Positions 1 to 12,978 are shown, counted from the stretch's first letter. The stretch: DNA of 64,000 nt from Crotophaga sulcirostris (GCA_013397455.1 VYZB01000214.1:1061784-1125783), one strand, 5' to 3'. The notes: a model not told the origin generated them from the sequence alone. Made by a program: numbers and translations.

Positions 1-1457
1 TTTCCCTGTCAATATTAAATATCTTGTAAGTTCCCAACTAGGTTGAGGCAATATCCATTGCGGGGCTGCCAGAGCCAGGTGGGAGTGCTGAGCCCTTCGG
101 GTGGACAGGGAGCTTTGATAACCTTTTCATGGCAGGGTTGTGCAGTTTTGCAGGCTGGCACTGCTCGATTGCTTCTTTGATGCTCAGAAGCACTACCAAA
201 GCTGGGGACATGTGGGAGTAAGAAGCCATGGTTGTGCTAAAGGGAATGGAGGCTTTCCTAAGTTTTTAGTAGAAAGCACCGATTTATCCCAGCCTATTGC
301 TGCTTAAGCCGTGCTTAGGACAGGTTTTGCTTATATGTCATTGTGTTTCTTACTATTGTTCTTTCATTTTAAGAATAGCCTTCTGAAATAGAATTCTGCT
401 GTCTTGTCCATATCTTTGACCTCCTTTTGGCAGAGATTTTCTTTTTGCCAGAAGCCAGGACTAAAATTACTGGTGTTTAAACTTCTAAAACGTTTGAAGG
501 ATCACTGTCACAAAATAAATAAATTCAAGCAAGTGAATAGGTCATTCTGCCTTACAAAGCAGGGGGAGATAATGCTGATTTGGTGTCTTAATTGGTTTCC
601 AAGCTAAAATTAATAGCCTGTGGAATCCCTCTTAGTAACATGACTCAGAACTATTTATTTTTCAACTCCTCTTTTAACTCCAGCAGAGATTGATGACCGT
701 GTTATCTCAGCGTTTGGGAGATGCAGGCAGTGCTGGAATGACAAACATTTCTTGACAGCTTTAGAAAGATGGATGATGCGATGCCCCTGCGACAGGTTTG
801 GATGTTTGGGCTTTCGAATGGGTCATCATGAGGCTCATGCTTCACTTTCATTCTTAACGAAGGGGAAGGAAAGGTGAGACCTCGTTATTGGTCTGAGATG
901 TCTGTGTAAGTCGACATCTCAGTGTACGGGTTTGTCATCAGCAGGACGATGGCCATGCTCAGCTCATGGTCCCACTTGGTGCATTTTGCTTTTAAGGGAG
1001 AAAAAACTAGATGACTACTGGATTTTACCTGCCAAGCTGGTGCAAAGAGATTAAATACCCCTGGGATATCTGTTAGTGTATTGTACCTCACTGCCATATT
1101 GGGCAGATCTACACATTCTGCATAAAAACATGCTTTTAGGACTCGGGTACTCAACATGGGTAAAGCCCTTGGGCTTGGCCAGAAAGCTCTTGGAGTGTTT
1201 GAGCATCCATTTCCTTTGATCAGCAGAGCTGTGATAGCTTCACAAAGGAGGAAAGAATCCCTTGGGAATGGCCTGCTGGATTGCACATGGAGCTTGCTTC
1301 TCTTGATCATCCTTAACAAACCCCTTGGGCGAAGTGTGAGGACCCTGTGGTGAAACCCAGTGCTCACAGAACCACAACCTCGTCTGTAGCTTTGGGGAGA
1401 TTTGTAAGTGTTACGTTCCTCAGCAGAGACGTGGCTTTCCTTGTGGGCTGTGGAATT

Positions 1458-1480
1458 AATAATAATAATAAAAAAAAAAA
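1458..1480 (+). repeat. (AAT)n/poly-A tract
   Basis: About four AAT units run into eleven A. Confidence 0.85.
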
Positions 1481-2217
1481 TCTAGCACCCTGATAGCTTT
1501 CTGTTGAGTTCTGTGCCAGTGGGAAAGAGGAGAGTGGGTTCTCTTCATTTGCTTTATTACGTTGATTTAAAAAACCCCAACATTGTCATACAAATGAAGT
1601 TACAATCTTGCACTCATCAAGGTGCTCTATTAACATTTAAAGCTCTTCATAACATCAGAAACCAGACTCCTTATGGCCCTGCGAGCACATGGTGGAGGGG
1701 AGGAATGAGGCTGTGCGCTCGCCAGTGAAGCGTAAATCATGAAATCCGTGCCGAGATTTGTTGCTCCCTTTTCAGAGATCAGAACACCAGCAAAAAGAGG
1801 GTTTATAATTTTATATTTAAGGGTGTACTTGTAAACCCTCCTGTAGACCCAGTAGATTCCCTAAATGTGCCACATTAAAAAAGTGACTTGAAACTCTTCC
1901 TGATAGCAACACTTTGCAGGAATAACTCTTGAGGAATGACTTCACTAATATAAAGGGGTCTGAGCTGTGGTAAGGCCAGCAGGTCCGTTCTGCGGCACTC
2001 ACGCACTGTTACCGTTTGTGTTTCCAAGGCGTCAGGAAACGCTGTTCCCGCTTTGTGCCCATGTTCACATTTTGCCTTTTTATGAGCATTATTACAGTGT
2101 TCCTAGAGTACATTCAGTGGGGGGTTGAGTTTTGGGGTAAGCGTTTTGATATTTTGGCCAGAAGAAGCTCTAGGTTGTTCTTTTGCCAAAAGCAGATAGA
2201 CCAAAGCTAACTGAGGC

Positions 2218-2498
2218 CTGCAGGAAACCTGGGGAGGGACTCTTGATCAGGGAGTGCAGGGACAGGACGGGGGGGAACGGTTTTGAGCTGAAAGAGGGGA
2301 GATTGAGATGAGATCTCAGGTGGGGAGGCCCTGGCCCAGGTTGCCCAGAGAAATGGTGGCTGCCCCATCCCTGGAAGTGTTCAAGGCCAGGTTGGATGGG
2401 CCTTTGAGCACCCTGACCCAGTGGGAGGTGTCCCTGCCCATGGCAGGGGGTTGGAACTTTGCGATCCCTTCAACCCAAACCATTCCATGATTCTATGA
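2218..2498 (+). mobile_element. CR1 LINE fragment, 3' end
   Basis: Begins in the CR1 segment 'ggggagggactcttgatcag' and runs through the conserved tail (ccctggcccaggttgccc, ggaggtgtccctgcccatgg) to the terminal ccattccatgattctatga. About 30 bases between 'gatgagatct' and 'gtggggaggc' are missing relative to sister copies, so this is a dead, 5'-truncated and internally deleted copy. Short open frames in it are only remnants. Confidence 0.93.
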
Positions 2499-3840
2499 AA
2501 TTCTTTTTCAGAGGTGCCAGTAACTTTGAGTCAAAAAGATAACTTTTTTCCAAACTAAAAGACTGTTTGAATAAGAATTACCTTTCCCCAGCCAAGAGCA
2601 GGCAAGCCTGCTGCTTTGTGTACTTTTGTGTCTTGTAAGAAAAAAAGCATCACTAACAGGACATGTCAGCCATGAGGAATTAAGGTGAATGCATCCATGG
2701 ATGATGGAAGGGAACAGCACATGGATTAATATTCAGGACCCTGGCAGGAAGCACATTGAGCTGGATTAGTATTCCCATCATCTGAGTGACAAATTACACA
2801 AAGCTGATTAAAATGACCTGGATGCTGGACACATGGGCTGGAGCCAGGAGACGTGTGGAAGTGATTTAAATCTCACCTTCCCACTTCCTTGCTTGGATCT
2901 CCTGGGCAAGAAGAGAGCAGCAGCGAGGCCACATTATTTTATGGTGCTCTTGTGGTCACAGGAGGCTGAAAAGCAGCCGATACTGAGTCTGGAGGGCTCC
3001 ATAGCTCCCTGCCCCTTCTACACCTGCCCTGGCTGAGGCCAAGAGCTCAGGATCCCTCAGGATAAAGGAAGGCTTTGCGTCTCTGTTGGACAAACTCCAG
3101 CCTCTGTTTGCTCGCACTTGCCGTCTGGAGGAGACGTGCGTCTCCCGGTTGGCTCTGGATCTCCTTGCATTGGGCAGCAGAAATACTTCCCTGAGAGCTC
3201 CTGAGTAACAGCATTATTCCACCACAGGAATTTGTCTAAGCCATCTTCAGTATCGGGTTTTATCTCCGCTATTGCTCAAAGCAGGTGCATGGTGTCCAGA
3301 GGACCTGGCCATGTGTATTTTAGGACAATGCAGTAACTTTAACCAGAGGCTGACCTTGTGCAATTCCTGCCTTCGGCGAAGAGATTGCTATTTGAAGTTT
3401 TGTTTGTTTTTTAAATTACACATTGCACTCCTGGCATGCTGGCATTGCGACAAACATGATTTAATGTAAAGGAATCTCTTCCAGAAAATGGCTTTGTGGA
3501 GTTGATTCAGAGCAATTTTGGTATGCAGAAAGGCAGTATTTTTCTTCAACTCTGATAATTGCTCCTAAAATATATAGAAATAAGATAGTTCCTGAAGAGC
3601 AGAAAGTTATGTACTTCTGCATCCAACATCTGCTTATAACTTGTCATTGAAAACTTAGAGCAATGCTGCCTGGGTAGGTGATGGATGTGAGGTGGTGGGA
3701 GCCCGGCTCCTGAGATGCGGACGGGTGGGTGAAGTTCTCCCTTATTACACCAGGGCAACATGAGCAGAGAGATGAGCGCTTCTTCATTGCCTCATCTCCA
3801 TCAGCCAGGATGGAAAGAACAGCTTGACCCCCTGGGGCCT

Positions 3841-4150
3841 ACAGGGAAGCTGGAGTGGGGCTCAATATGAGAGTGCAGGGATAGGATGAGAGGAACAGTT
3901 TTGAGCTGCAAGAGGGGAGCTGCAAGAGGAGATATTAGGAAGGAATGTTTTTCTGTGAGGGTGGGGAGGCCCTGGGTCCAGGTTGCCCAGAGTGGTGGCT
4001 GCCCCATCCCTGGAGGTGTTCAAGGCCAGGTTGGATGGGACTTGGAGTACCCTGATCCAGTGGGAGGTGTCCCTGCCCATGGCAGAGGGTTTGGAACTGG
4101 ATGGACTTTGAGGTCCCTTCCAACCCAAACCATTCCATGATTCTGTGATT
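3841..4150 (+). mobile_element. CR1 LINE fragment, 3' end
   Basis: Same subfamily as the copy at 2218. It starts at 'acagggaagctgg' and ends ccatgattctgtgatt. It carries a local duplication of 'gagctgcaagagg' near 3902-3925 and a few-base deletion in 'cccagagtggtgg' where most copies read cccagagaagtggtgg. Confidence 0.93.
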
Positions 4151-5354
4151 CCAAATGGGAAACACACTTGTGTGTCACTGCTTCTGACCTGGAGTCCGTG
4201 CTGTGCCCACTCAGTGGTGGGAGCTGAGTCACAGATAACGCTTTCCCACTCCTGGTTTCACCTCCTGGGTGTCCTGGTCCAGTGATACAGATCACAAAAT
4301 GTGCGATCCAGGGGGAAATCAACCATATTTTTGGCCAGATCAGGGCATCGTGTGAATGCAGTTGGTTGGGTCAGCACAAGGGAAAGGCATGAGGTGTTTA
4401 TCGACCTGGGGCTCAGACCTGAAACAAATTTTTTAGCAATTTTCATTTTCAAATGAAAAAGCCAGAGCCCAGTGGTGGCAAAGTCCATGTCCAAAAGCAA
4501 AGAATGGGGAGGCATTCAGTGTGGTATGTCCTGCGCTTTGGAAACTTCTTCCTTTGGCTCAGCGAGCCGAGATGCATTGATGGACAGGGGCCTCCTGGAA
4601 GTGAGGCTGGAGGAAGGCTTGGAGTAAGGACCTTTGTGGATGTCTTGCTTGTGTGTGAAATAACAAAGACGTGGTGGTAAATATTTAATATTATCAGTCT
4701 TTGGCAGCTGGCCAGAAACTGATATTTCTTCCGGTGAAAGCTGTTTCTCCAGGGTGGATCATGTAAGGTGAAAGCCCGTCTGCAGAATCCAGCTTGTGTT
4801 TCCCCTGAAGCAGTGGCTGCCCTCGATGAGGCCTTGGGTGTGGTGTTCAGGTGGCTCGCGACGTCAGCACTTTGCAAGATTGAACAGCTTTTAAAAGAAG
4901 GGCCTGGATTTGGTTTTATTATTATTTCATTTTTGTTACAATATCTTCTTAGAAAATATGATTTTAATGGGGAGGGCAGTGCCCATCATTGGTCACCCAA
5001 CCCCCTTTGGTTTTTACCAAAACAGGAGATTCCTATTTTTCCTCCCATTTTGAGTCTTGGACATCAGTGCATTGAAAAAAATGAGATGAGATGATCCTTT
5101 TTTTCTTTCATGCATTGGTGCTGGCAGATTTGATTCAAAGATGAAGACAAGAAAAATGTATGTGGGGCTGACGTAGCTGAAGTAATTTGGCACGAATGCC
5201 CATTATTTCATATTCATACGACTGCAGACCACATGTAGTCCTTAATTGTCTTTTCCTGCTTCATTAATTCCTTGCTGACTGCAGGATGCTCAGACACACA
5301 CACGCAGACCTAGGGTGAATGCCACAAGTGCGTCCATGCCTGCAGTGACAGTGG

Positions 5355-5406
5355 TTCATCCAGCTATGCTTTATCCAGCTGTGTTTCATCCAGCTGTGCT
5401 TCAGCA
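5355..5406 (+). repeat. Short degenerate tandem repeat, about 15-base unit
   Basis: Three consecutive units of the form ttcatccagctatgct / ttatccagctgtgt / ttcatccagctgtgct. Single-base gaps separate the units, which indicates replication slippage. Confidence 0.75.
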
Positions 5407-5940
5407 GGTACAGGCATCGTGTTTCAGGATGTGTCCATCACCCTCACCTCCGTCCTGACCCCTCATCACCCGTGGATGGATCAGCAGTAACGGGACACTC
5501 TGGTGTGTGGACCACATCACTTGGACACCCCTGAGTGTTAATGTGATCAGGGACTTTCCAAGCTACTTTCCAAGATTCTTCTGATATTGCAAACAGATAT
5601 GGTTTGGCCACAGCATTGGCACGAGAGGCCACTAAGCTGCAGGGGTTCAATAACTGGTTGTTGATCAGAGCCACTGAAAGGGTTTGGATGGGCTCCCACC
5701 AAACGGAGCGCAGTGTGCCGGGGGCTCGGGACACTGCTGCCGACCAAGTGCACTGGGTGCAGTGAGACAACTCCAAACGAGTGACTCTGAGGTTTGGGGG
5801 TGGTGGATGTCCCTTAGGATCCTTAGGGAAGTCACACGCTTGTAAGTGGTGAAGGAAATAAACATCCTCCCTTGGGTGCTTAAAGCAGAGCCCACACAGC
5901 AGGTCATTAATGTGGGGGAACAAATGAGTGCTAATTGAAG

Positions 5941-6126
5941 TATCACAGTATCACAGTATTACAATGTTGGAAAGGACCTCTGAGATCATCGAGTCCAACC
6001 TATAGCCCAACAGTAACACCAAACCATCATCTAAACCCTGGCACTGAGTGCCTCATCCAATCTCCTCTTAAACACCTCCAGGGTTGGCAACTCTACCACC
6101 TCCCCGGGCAGCGCATTCAGCAGTCC
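5941..6126 (-). mobile_element. CR1-like LINE fragment of a divergent subfamily
   Basis: Read on the minus strand it ends in repeated ATACTGTGATACTGTGATA rather than the ATTCTATG type. Inside it carries the complement of ggacctctgagatcatcgag and a tail near cacctccagggttggcaact. It shares its body with the piece at 59428, so the two belong to one subfamily distinct from the abundant one. Confidence 0.8.
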
Positions 6127-6485
6127 TGAATCCTTGCATTGTCCATCCTGGAAATGTTTCTGAAATGACAGGTATCACCGTATTTGCAGTCACCTCCATT
6201 TCTTTTCCCTATACGCAACGATGGGCTTCTACACGTGGGCCGATGAGAGGAACGTGGTGTTAGCAGAAGCTTTTTAAAACAAATAATGACTTGAGCTGTG
6301 GCAGCTGCCGTACCTGGCAGACCTTCCCTGGGTTTACTGGGACGTGACAGGTTGGGGATTCGCTGCCCTTCTCTCTCTGTCAGTAACATTGTTCAGGCTT
6401 GCATCAATCTCAGTTTTAATTAGAATCCTCTTTGAAATGGAAAATATTAAAGCAGCTCTCTGACCAGGCTGGGAACCGCAGAGCC

Positions 6486-6535
6486 GGGGGGGGGGGGTCA
6501 GATACCACTGTAAAAAAAAAAAAAGAGAAAAAAAA
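6486..6535 (+). repeat. Poly-G then poly-A tract
   Basis: Twelve G, then a short spacer, then two runs of A (12 and 8) split by gag. Confidence 0.85.
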
Positions 6536-7138
6536 CCCATTTCTAATCCTTAAAATATTTGCCTTGCTTTATTTTCATATCTTGAAGACAAACAGGTGCT
6601 GTGTGCCCTTTATGATTCTCAAATATACAATCTCCAAGCCAGCAATCTCTAAAGCCTTCCTGTGTTTGTACAAGTTAGGGGGGGATTTTCGGAATCACTC
6701 TGTGTGGGTCTGTCCCTGCTCCCACTGAAGTCAATCTGCCCCCCACTGCAGGGAGAGCAGGGTTAGACCAGTCCATGATTTGAAAAAGCCTTCTCTTTGC
6801 TTTTTATTTCAGTCACATCTGTGTATGATTGAATAAAAAAACCTTTGTAATAGACTTTAATTATTCTTTGTTTTTTTCATATAACAGTGATTGAAAGGAA
6901 ACCAGAAGAAAACCCTGTAATAATAATCACGACTTTGATCTTATTTACCATAAATTATATGTTATATTTTCCTTCTCCGTTTATGTAATTATGCGTTACT
7001 TTATCACAATGTAAGATAAATCACTGAAAACATGAGGAGCAGAAATAATGAGGTAATGTGGGCAGGAGGAGCACTGGTAAAGGAAGGAACTTGGCTCTTT
7101 GTGTTTGGATGGGTTTCCAGTGCTGCTTACAGCAACTT

Positions 7139-7690
7139 TCATAGAATCATAGAATGTCCTGAGCTGGAAAAGACCCTTAAGGACCCTCGAGTCTCTGCAC
7201 AGGACAACCCCAACATTCACACCATGTGCCTGAGGGCCTTGGCCAAATGCTGCTGGAATATTTTCAGGCTGTGACTGCTTCCCTGGGAGCTGTTCCAGTG
7301 CTTCACCACCCTCTGGGGATAGAACCTTTTCCTAATGTCCAACCTAACCCTCCCCTGGCACATCTTCCTGCCATTCCCTCGGGTCCTGTCCTTGGTCACC
7401 AGAGAGAAGAGATCAGCGCCTGCTCCTCCTCCTCCCCTGGTGAGGAAGCAACAGAGCTTGATGAGGTCTCCCCTCAGTTTCTTCTCCAGGCTGAGCAGAC
7501 CAAGAAAATTCTGCTGCTCCTTATACAGCTTCTCCTCTAAACCCTTCACTCCATAGCCCCTTCTGGACACTCTCCAGCAGCTTTAGATCCTTTTTATCCT
7601 GTGACACCCAAGACTGCACCAAGTGCTCAAGGTGGGGCTGCACCAGCACAGAGCAGAGTGGGCCAAGATAGCCATGAGCAGCTCGGATCT
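7139..7690 (-). mobile_element. CR1 LINE fragment with ORF2 C-terminal remnant, older subfamily
   Basis: The left edge is tcatagaatcatagaatg, the complement of the CR1 3' terminus. The minus strand encodes recognisable ORF2 C-terminal pieces in two frames: LVQPHLEHLVQSWVSQDKKD and, after a frame change, GLLSLEKKLRGDLIKL then VRLDIRKRF. Divergence from the common subfamily is clear, for example the glycine/proline-rich GGGGAGADLFSLVTKDRTRG region. It lies head-to-head with the copy at 7865. Confidence 0.9.
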
Positions 7691-7845
7691 GCAAAATCAC
7701 TTTGTCCGGCTCAGCCCTTCCCAGACAGAAATGCTTGGCTGAGCAGGTCATTTCCAAAATGCTCTCAGTAGCACCCAGGGACCCTCATGACAGGGCTGGA
7801 GGAGACAAGATTTTCTCCAGTGTGAGGGCAGGACTGGGCTGAAGC

Positions 7846-7864
7846 TCTCTTCTTCTTCTTTCTT
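7846..7864 (+). repeat. (CTT)n tract
   Basis: Short imperfect CTT microsatellite in the gap between two divergently oriented CR1 pieces. It is followed by the palindrome ttcttaagaa. Confidence 0.7.
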
Positions 7865-8086
7865 AAGAAGAAATTCTCCATAATGAGGGTGGGGAGGCCC
7901 TGGCTCAGGTTGCCCAGAGAAGCGGTGTCTGCCCCATCCCTGGAGGTGTTCAACGACAGGTTGGATGGGGCTTTGAGCCCTCTGATCCAGTGGGAGGTGT
8001 CCCTGCACTTGGAAGGGGGGTTGGAACTGAATGGGCTTGGATGGGCTTTAGCCCTTCCAACCCAGCCATTCCATGATTCTATGATT
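7865..8086 (+). mobile_element. CR1 LINE fragment, 3' end
   Basis: Runs from 'aagaaattctccataatgag' to ccatgattctatgatt. It is the abundant subfamily, with a small duplication 'gggcttggatgggctttag' near the 3' end. Confidence 0.93.
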
Positions 8087-8975
8087 ACAGCAGCTCAGGG
8101 GAAATGGAAGAACCCCTGGAGTATTTAATTCCACAAGTCCAGTGTTTGCAAGACTTGCCTTATTTGGCCTGGTTTCAACCCTCGCTGCAGACATTCAGCA
8201 AAGTCCTCCCCAGCAGGGAGTACAGTTGTACTGGTTGTTATTTACTTGGGTCTATAACAAGAGATTTTGCGTGAGGAGTGGCTTTGGCCACCCCCACACC
8301 CATCCCTGACGCTTGTCTCCACCTCCCTGGTGTGGTGTGAGGCACGGAGGGTTTTGTAGACCAACAGGACATCAGTGCAGGTGGAGGTGACTGCTCTTCG
8401 GCAACAGCCTCATCTTCTCATTTTGTCATTGGTGCCATAGATTCACCTGAACTGCCCTTCAGAGAGGCTTTGGAGCAAAATGCACACATCCAGAGGGCAA
8501 TTCTGCTGCTAAAGAGCACGTGGAAGCCTGCTTGAATGCAGGAGTGGGTTTGCAAACTCTGAGTTGCCTTGAATTAAATTGTCTTTTAATAGCAGGGTTC
8601 CGCTCCGCCTTTAGACTCGTGAGATTATCGGTTCTGATGTAAATGCGTATTTAGCATTAGAGGAAAATGTTATGTCAACACACGGGAGGCCGGTTGCCTG
8701 TTCCAGCCGCCACTGTTTCCACCATGTGTCACAGATTAGAGCTGGCCCTGGATGGGGGCCAGGATGGTGCTGGATGTGATCTAAATCTGGAGCGGTGTGC
8801 CAGAGGTGTTTACCAGCCCAAGTGTGAGTGAGTGTATGACATTGTTCCTCGTGCTGTGCTCTGTTTATGGGTTTGTGTGACTGGAGTAAAGGTATTGAGC
8901 TGTTGCAATGCAGTCGTCAACATCTCTCCAGCGGGAACGACCACGGATGGCAAACACCGCCCACGCTCTGGGCTT

Positions 8976-9445
8976 TCATAGAATCATGGAATTATAGAAT
9001 GGTTTACGTTGGAAGGGACCTTAAAGCCCATCCAGTTCCAACCCCAGGGACACCTCCCACTGGATCAGGGGGCTCAAAGTCCCATCCAGCCTGGCCTTAA
9101 ACACCTCCAGGGATGTGGCAGCCACCACTTCTCTGGGAAACCTAGGCCAGGGCCTCCCCACCCTCACAGTGAAGATTTTCTTCCTAAGATCTCATCTCAA
9201 TCTCCGCTCTTTCAGCTGAAAACCGCACCCCCGATCCTGTCCCTGCACTCCCTGATCCACTCCCCAGCTTTCCTGGAGCCCCTTTCAGTACTGGAGGCTG
9301 CTCTAAGGTCTCCCCAGAGACCTTCTCCCCAGAAGAGAAGAGCCTTCTCTTCTCCAGGCTGAACAACCCCAACTCTCTCAGCTTGTCCTTGGATAGGAGG
9401 TGGTCCAGTCCTCAGATCATCTCCGTGGCCTCTTCTGGACTCATT
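8976..9445 (-). mobile_element. CR1 LINE fragment
   Basis: The left edge tcatagaatcatggaatt is the CR1 3' terminus. It extends rightwards through the complement of the LFSLEKRRL segment to 'ggcctcttctggactca'. About 20 extra bases around 9318-9340 (ccttctccccagaagaga) duplicate part of the neighbouring motif. The shared one-base frame break discussed in the findings is present as 'ctccgtggcc'. Confidence 0.94.
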
Positions 9446-11861
9446 TTCCATCCACCCCACCAGCTTCCTTAGCTTTTGGCAGTCAGGCACTGACCTTGGA
9501 AACTGCATCAGTGGTGTCAGTGGTTAACGGAGGATACAGAAAACGCATGGAACGCCTCACACTCTTTCCATATCACATAAATCCTTAAAGTGCTGGCGTA
9601 GCATAATGCTGTTGGTATCTGCAAGGTGAAGCTGTGGGAATCTTGGCTTAGTCCAAATGAAGGTATTCTCCTCTATGTCTCCAGGAGGTCTGGATGATCA
9701 GGTCCCCTCTACATTCACTGCTCTTTCCAGGAAGTGGCTTCAAACAGTCTTTTCACTTAAAACCAGTTCATTTCACTTTAAAACAAACTGGAAACCAATG
9801 TGAAGAAGCTGAAGGAAAGAAACCCCCGAGTGCAAATAGCTACAAACAGAAATGTGATAGCGAGTATAAGCATTGTTAGGTGTTCAAGATATAATTTCTG
9901 TGTATTACCTAGATGAGCTCTGCACACCGAGCCTGATGAACCTGCCAGAGGAATAAACCACAGAGCAGGAGCTGGCCTGATTTATTTGTTCCGATCACCA
10001 TGATTTAAATGTTTGTGCATGCTGATTGAAAATTAGGTTGGAGTCTTGAAAGCTGTTGCCAAGTTTTGTCACTCAGGGGTTTTTGACCACTGTGGGTTTA
10101 ACCCTGTCCATCCTTTTGGTGGCTGGCTGCCCCAATACACAGGGCAGATAATGTTCTGCCTTGTCTGGCTGAATTGATGCACTCAGACTTCCTCAGGAAA
10201 AAGCCTCTTGAGTGCTTCTCAAATATTTATTTATCCAGGATTCATCTTACCGAGTGTCCTCCAGCAGCAGGGCTGTGCTGGCCTGGCATGCGATGAGATG
10301 TTTGCTCTCTCTTTCATTCCTACGGATGACATTTGAGATCCACATTTTTTCATTTTTTTCTGGAATATCAGGGTGAAATAATTTCAAATGAAGAGAGGAT
10401 TTTGCTGGACATCTGGGAGCAAAATGGGAAAAGTTTGATAAATGGCATCTTGCTGACATGGAATAGCATCCACCTCAGCAAAAGAATCCGGGGCATTGCG
10501 AGTGAAAGGGGTTTTCTTGGCTGCGTTCGCTCTGATTCGTAGCTTGATGCGCATGGTTGGCAGTAACGGATTATTCGCATTGCCAGATTTGAAAAAGTGG
10601 AAAACTTTAGGCTTAAATCATGCAATAATTTGAATTACGGGAGCAGCCGTGTCTGCATGCAACGAGAGGGTTATTTTTTCACTACTTAACTCAGCAGAGA
10701 AAATTCTTGTTCAAAATTGGCCACTCGAATACTGAGTCTGGCATTGTTGGGTTACACCGATAGTGCAACGTCATAATGTTAAAGTCTTCCAAGCACTGAG
10801 TCTCCAACTGTTCTTTATTTGAGATACACTGGGTTTAAAACCTGCACCTTATTTTGGTGTACTCCATCGCACATGGTTACCCTCATCCCTGAGCTGAAGC
10901 ACTTTCGATGGGGCAGGATCTCCTCATGTGCCTAAGTTCAAACTGGACATCAGCTCAATGCAGTCAGACTTTGCAAACAGAAATAAAGGGGAAATTGTGT
11001 CTTTAAAAACCAAAGCCAAACTGAACATAGCCCAAAATATTTTCAGAAGAGAAGTCTTCAGCTCCGTAGCATTTTTCCCATGTATTGCTCTACCAGACTG
11101 GTGTCAAGCAGCATTTTGTCTTCATTTAGCATAATTGTCTCTGAAGTCTAACAGTGAAACAAGCCATTAGCAAAGTGCTGAGCTGTCAGAAGCAATCACT
11201 GCTTTTGGGCCCAAACAGGGCACTTTCCCTTCTCCGGAGGTACTTGCCACGCTTTCCTACGGAGGTGCTTTGTGAAGCATCCAACACTTGAGCCATGCAG
11301 ATCCCCTGTGCCTCCGAAGCGAGCGCCAGGCTGCCTGCGCTGGGACTCCTGCCTGCCCCACGTGCTCCTCTCTGCATCTCTTCTAAACCAGGGTCTCCAC
11401 CGACTTCAGTGGAGCTGGAAGTGACCGTTGCTGCTGCACATCAGGCAAAACAAACAGAGGATGGGAAACAAACTTTTCCCTGCCTGTCTAAAACCAGTGG
11501 AATAAGGTCCCAGAATCCTCTGGAAAAGTGAGTGAAGTATAAATGAACCTCTTTTCTTCCTGAATTCCCTTCCTCTTCCCCATGAGTAATTCTTCGCTGA
11601 GCAACCTGACTTTTTTTCAGTGATATCGATAACTATATTGGAAGGCTGAGAGTTGGTAGGAACTGGGATTGAGATGGGTGCTCCATCCAGTGCCTCCAGC
11701 TAGAGGCTCACTGAGAGCAGCCCATCCACAGGCTGCGTAGCCCCAGCCAGCTCCACCACACAGATGGGAGGAGAGAAATCATTGTGAATTTAATGTGAAG
11801 TAGTAATTAAGAACTGCATCAATGATTTCAATTCCCATGCTTTCATATGTCTTAACTTTTG

Positions 11862-12062
11862 AGCAGCCCAGCCTCACAGTGCCTACTAAACCACGTCCCA
11901 AAGTGCCACGTCTACATGGTTTTTGAACCCCTATAGGGATGGGGATTCCACCACTGCCCTGGGCAGCCTCTGCAAGTGCTTCACCACTCTTGGTAAAGGA
12001 ATATTCCCTAATATCCAATCTAAACCTCCCTGCCACAACGTGAGGCCATTTCCTCTCATCCG
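11862..12062 (-). mobile_element. CR1 LINE fragment, older subfamily, without terminal repeats
   Basis: The minus strand matches the CR1 type whose tail contains 'gtggcactttgggac' and 'accatgtagacgtggc'. On the plus strand this reads cactgccctgggcagcctct and ttccctaatatccaatctaa. The extreme 3' end has decayed. Confidence 0.85.
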
Positions 12063-12639
12063 AATGGTCAAATCCATCAGTGAGGTGATTCAACCTGAGA
12101 TTAAAAAAGTCATCATAAGTGGAGAGTGTCATGGGCTGTGCTAGGCAGGATGATCCATGGGTATCCGATCCCTACTGCGCCTACAATATGTAGGATCAAC
12201 AGTGGAGGTTCCCGAATTGCTGTATAGACGTCTCTTCAAAGTAATGGATAGGAAAGGTGTTCCTGTAATCTCTGCACACCTGTAAGTGTGTTTTTCTCCT
12301 GATGTGCACCTGTAGGGCTCTGATGGGGCCTCTGCACTCCCAGGGTCCCTATCCACTGGCATTCCCCTGGGAATGCAGAACCCAGACCAGCACTGTGGCA
12401 CTGTTGAAATGAAGATGTTTGTTAATTTTGTCTTTTGCTGTGCGAAAGTTTACACCAGCTTGCTGGAATAACAGAAAATTTCTCCTGTGTTCACCCTAAA
12501 TCCACCTGCAGTTTGGCTGATTTGAGCTATCAGTCTGGTTTGAATTTGTGATTGGTTATAGTTCTTTCCTTACGTGCTCACCAGAATTCATATCCTACCC
12601 CAAAAACCTCAGACATAATGTCAAGAGAGATAAATACAT

Positions 12640-12707
12640 CTAAAAATACATCCTGCTCCATCTATAGGCAAATATATGCTGATTATTTTTATTATTTTGC
12701 ACATGTG
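12640..12707. promoter_or_regulatory. MEF2-like and E-box motifs in COX10 intron 4
   Basis: CTAAAAATAC (12640-12649) fits the MEF2 consensus closely. A palindromic E-box CACATGTG sits at 12700-12707, with an octamer-like ATATGCTGATTA between. The spacing would suit a muscle or cardiac element, but the call rests on short motifs alone. Confidence 0.18.
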
Positions 12708-12955
12708 AAGCTCAATGCCCATGCAGTTCTCTGTGTCAAAGCAAATTCTGCTTTTCCAATATTATTCTATATAACTCAGATCACAGAAAAGCCTGCAGAG
12801 ATTCCTCATGTGAAGGCAGCATCGCCTGCATTCTCCCACATTTAAGTCAAACTGGGTTGGGACACTAAATCGCACCATACGGAGAGTTGGATCCCGCTGC
12901 GAGCCCTGGATACTCAGTGCTGTTCCAGTAACATTTTACATGAGCTGGTTGATTT

Positions 12956-12978
12956 GGGGTGGGTTTTGGGTTTTTGGG
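12956..12978 (+). other. G-quadruplex motif
   Basis: Four G runs (GGGG-T-GGG-TTTT-GGG-TTTTT-GGG) on the COX10 sense strand, about 410 bases upstream of exon 5. The loops are all seven bases or shorter, so the motif meets the usual G4 rule. Confidence 0.6.
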
